This document shows positions 15,227-16,957 of a DNA stretch of 16,957 bases, in pieces. The position numbers were made by a program, and so were the translations under genes. The notes beneath the pieces are model-generated. The model did no database searches. It worked only from the letters and a program-made list of their open reading frames with translations, and had not been told where the DNA came from. Numbering within the stretch: the first letter of the stretch is position 1; each line of letters starts with the position of its first letter. Source of the stretch: Anaerolineales bacterium UBA3940 (GTDB lineage: Bacteria > Chloroflexota > Anaerolineae > Aggregatilineales > UBA3940); NCBI GenBank assembly GCA_002385675.1, contig DGDY01000159.1, forward strand, positions 1 through 16,957, written 5' to 3'.

Positions 15227-16169
15227 TGGGTCGTACCGCCCCACACGCTGGGAGCGCCAGCGCTACTGGCACGGGCAGCTTCTGCGCAGCACGGACCTCG
15301 GAGACCAGCTTGTGCAGGAGGCGCAGCTCCGCTGGTGGCACAACCGCGCGATCCACAACGCCTACGGCGTGGTCGCCGGGCTGACGGTGGAGGAGTTCAC
15401 GCCGCCGCCCTACGAGTGGCTCGACGTGAGGCCGGGGCTGGCCTATGACCTCTACGGGCGGGAGCTGTGGCTGAGCCGCCCCAAGCGCGTCCGCGTGCCT
15501 CGCCTCATCCCCGCTGGCGGGTTAACGCTGCTCGCCGCCTACCCCGGGCCGCTGCCCGCCCACGCCGCGCCGAACCCGGCGGCAGGTGCGAGCCAGCCGC
15601 CCGACCTCGTGTGGCGGCCCACCGATGAAGTATCGATGCGCGACGGCGTGCCGCTCGCCCGGCTGAACGATAACGGCGAGCTTGAGCCGGGCGTGGGCGT
15701 CCCGGTTGCGCGACCGCACGCCCGCCCGTACATCGCCACCGGTATGACAAAGCAGGGCAGCACGCCCTGGGAGCCCTGGGAAACAGCGCTCCTCGACGAC
15801 GAACCCATCCCGCTCGGGCTGCAAACCCGCGTGAACACGGCGGCGGCGGGCTTTACGGACGTGCCGTGCTACTTCGCCTGGGTGCCGCAGTCGCTGTGGG
15901 ACGCGGAGACGGTGCGCGAACTGATGGCCGCCAATGACGCGCTGCGCCGGCGGGGCATGAACGTGCTGTTCCAGATCATCACCAACGCACACGGCCACAT
16001 CCGGGGAGAGTCGGCATCCAGCTTTGTGTTCCGCCTGTGGCTGCCCGGGCTGGCCGCGATGGGGATGGGGATGCACGACGCGCTCAACAACGCACTGGGA
16101 GTGCTGGCACAGCGCCTGACCGTCGGCTGGGTCGGCATCGAACACCGCAACGAGGGGGGTGAGGCATGA
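15219..16169 (+). CDS. Conserved eCIS accessory protein, tandem copy A
   Basis: A protein of 316 residues overlapping the J-type gene by eight bases behind GGGAGGAGGG. The N-terminal ~100 residues (RWERQRYWHGQLLRSTDL, LRWWHNRAIHNAYGVVAGL, LDVRPGLAYDLYGREL, KRVRVP) match the next protein. A Pro/Ala-rich middle follows, then a C-terminal region DVPCYFAWVPQSLWDAETVRE and RGMNVLFQIITNAHGHIRGE, with helix ending GVLAQRLTVGWVGIEH. I recognise this N-terminal pattern from uncharacterised proteins in eCIS and phage-tail loci, but not a characterised function. Its position after the wedge genes suggests a baseplate-peripheral, plug or fibre-attachment role, which is inference. No enzymatic motif is visible. 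Confidence 0.8.
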   Translation: MADGSYRPTRWERQRYWHGQLLRSTDLGDQLVQEAQLRWWHNRAIHNAYGVVAGLTVEEFTPPPYEWLDVRPGLAYDLYGRELWLSRPKRVRVPRLIPAGGLTLLAAYPGPLPAHAAPNPAAGASQPPDLVWRPTDEVSMRDGVPLARLNDNGELEPGVGVPVARPHARPYIATGMTKQGSTPWEPWETALLDDEPIPLGLQTRVNTAAAGFTDVPCYFAWVPQSLWDAETVRELMAANDALRRRGMNVLFQIITNAHGHIRGESASSFVFRLWLPGLAAMGMGMHDALNNALGVLAQRLTVGWVGIEHRNEGGEA

Positions 16170-16957
16170 CAGGCTTAAAGGACCTGCGTTTTCTGGAGCG
16201 GCAGAAGTTCTTCGACGGGCAGAGGCTTTTTGCCAGCGACCTGCAGGAGCTTGAGAGCTTCCACCGCGAGATGCGCTGGCTGCACAACCGGAGCCTGCAC
16301 CAGCCCGGCATCGGCAACGGCTACGCCATCACCGGCGTGAAGGGCGAGCGGATCGTCACCGTCGGGCCGGGCTACGCCATCGACGCCGAGGGGCGCGAGA
16401 TCGTGCTGCTCGAGGAGCGTGTGCTGCAGGTGCCGCCCGTCGCGGGCGAGCCTGACGGCAAACCGGCGACATTCGACCTGACCGTCGCCTACCCCTCGGA
16501 CGCTGATCTTGAGGAAGCAGAGACGAGAGCCGGCGTCTGCACGGACCGGGGCACGGTGCGTCTGCGCGAGGAGCCGGTCTTCTGCTGGGTGCGCCTGCAG
16601 GAAACCGAAGCGGGAACGTTCGTCGCGGTGGACGGGCGGCTCAAGGCGGACGTCGAGCAGGGGCTGCGGCTCGTGATCGGGCGAGTCGAGGTGCTGCACT
16701 GCCGCCTGCACAGCACCGTCTCGCTCGAACAGCGACGCAGCGCCCGCCCGTCCTTCCAGCCATACATCGCCTGCGGCAGCCACCAGCCGGAAAGCTGGGA
16801 GGTGGTGTGGTACGACCGCGACGAGGTGCGCCAGTCCATCGCCGAGGCGCTGCGACAGGCGTTTGTCGTCAACGGCCAGAGCGAGATCTCGGCGGCGAGG
16901 CTGCTGGGCTTCCTGATCCTCTCCGTGCTGGGGACCGGGGGCGGTGGGGGCGACCCC
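16166..16957 (+). CDS. Conserved eCIS accessory protein, tandem copy B (3' partial)
   Basis: ATG 16166 overlaps the preceding TGA as ATGA, and the frame stays open for 264 codons to the window edge, so the C-terminus is missing. The N-terminus LRFLERQKFFDGQRLFASDL, MRWLHNRSLH, VTVGPGYAIDAEGREIVLL and LQVPP line up with copy A. After this come a strand region (ATFDLTVAYPSDADLEEAE), CTDRGTVRLREEPVFCWVRL and LVIGRVEVLHCRLHSTVSLE, a basic linker SLEQRRSARPSFQPYI, a helix EVRQSIAEALRQAFVVNG and the start of a Gly-rich stretch at the edge. Function is unknown. The Gly-rich end suggests a linker to a further C-terminal domain beyond the window. Confidence 0.8.
   Translation, partial: MTGLKDLRFLERQKFFDGQRLFASDLQELESFHREMRWLHNRSLHQPGIGNGYAITGVKGERIVTVGPGYAIDAEGREIVLLEERVLQVPPVAGEPDGKPATFDLTVAYPSDADLEEAETRAGVCTDRGTVRLREEPVFCWVRLQETEAGTFVAVDGRLKADVEQGLRLVIGRVEVLHCRLHSTVSLEQRRSARPSFQPYIACGSHQPESWEVVWYDRDEVRQSIAEALRQAFVVNGQSEISAARLLGFLILSVLGTGGGGGDP

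Noticed and set aside
1..16957. Complete prophage
   Set aside because: No head, portal, terminase, integrase or lysis genes occur; DUF4255 and the LysM-hub-spike-PAAR-gp25-J order point to an injection system instead.

Overview
The window is almost wall to wall plus-strand coding sequence and holds most of the structural part of a phage-tail-like contractile injection system of the extracellular type (eCIS; the Afp/PVC/MAC family). A single collinear run of genes supports this: a DUF4255 tail-terminator protein, one sheath, one tube, a tail-assembly-type small protein, a LysM protein, a gpD-type hub, a gpV-type spike, a PAAR tip, a gp25-type baseplate protein and two large baseplate-J-type proteins. 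No capsid, portal, terminase, integrase or lysis gene is visible, which argues against a whole prophage. The tape measure, AAA+ ATPase and fibre are not visible and may lie outside the window. The DNA is GC rich (hand count 45 of 60 bases at 9781-9840). The split hub/spike, DUF4255 protein and single sheath/tube set fit the broad non-Afp eCIS lineages of Chloroflexota, Actinomycetota, Cyanobacteria and similar bacteria. Chloroflexota is a guess I cannot prove from sequence alone.

Layout: 2-484 is the 3' end of a gene entering from the left. It encodes a Gly/Asp-rich linker followed by a deaminase-like polymorphic-toxin domain, a candidate cargo or effector tip. 552-1412 encodes a coiled-coil protein. 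1393-4790 encodes terminator, sheath and tube. 4801-5318 is a tail-assembly-type gene that appears to use a programmed -1 ribosomal frameshift: an in-register G GGG GGG heptamer followed by a 15-position hairpin. 5315-8053 encodes a basic Pro/Ala-rich protein, the LysM protein and the hub. 8054-8352 is the only long non-coding stretch and contains eleven consecutive short hairpins. 8353-15226 encodes spike, PAAR tip, gp25-like protein and the two J-type proteins. 15219 to the right edge encodes two tandem proteins that share an N-terminal domain; the second runs off the window.

From 1393 onward most genes overlap or are separated by fewer than about 12 bases, often as ATGA, TAATG or a stop codon embedded in the next Shine-Dalgarno. 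This implies translational coupling of one long transcript. Exceptions are the 63-base sheath/tube gap, which holds a hairpin, and the 299-base hairpin array between hub and spike. I recognised no promoter or factor-independent terminator. The most interesting points are the frameshift cassette, the deaminase-like toxin end, the hairpin array dividing the spike complex, and the tandem paralogues at the right edge.
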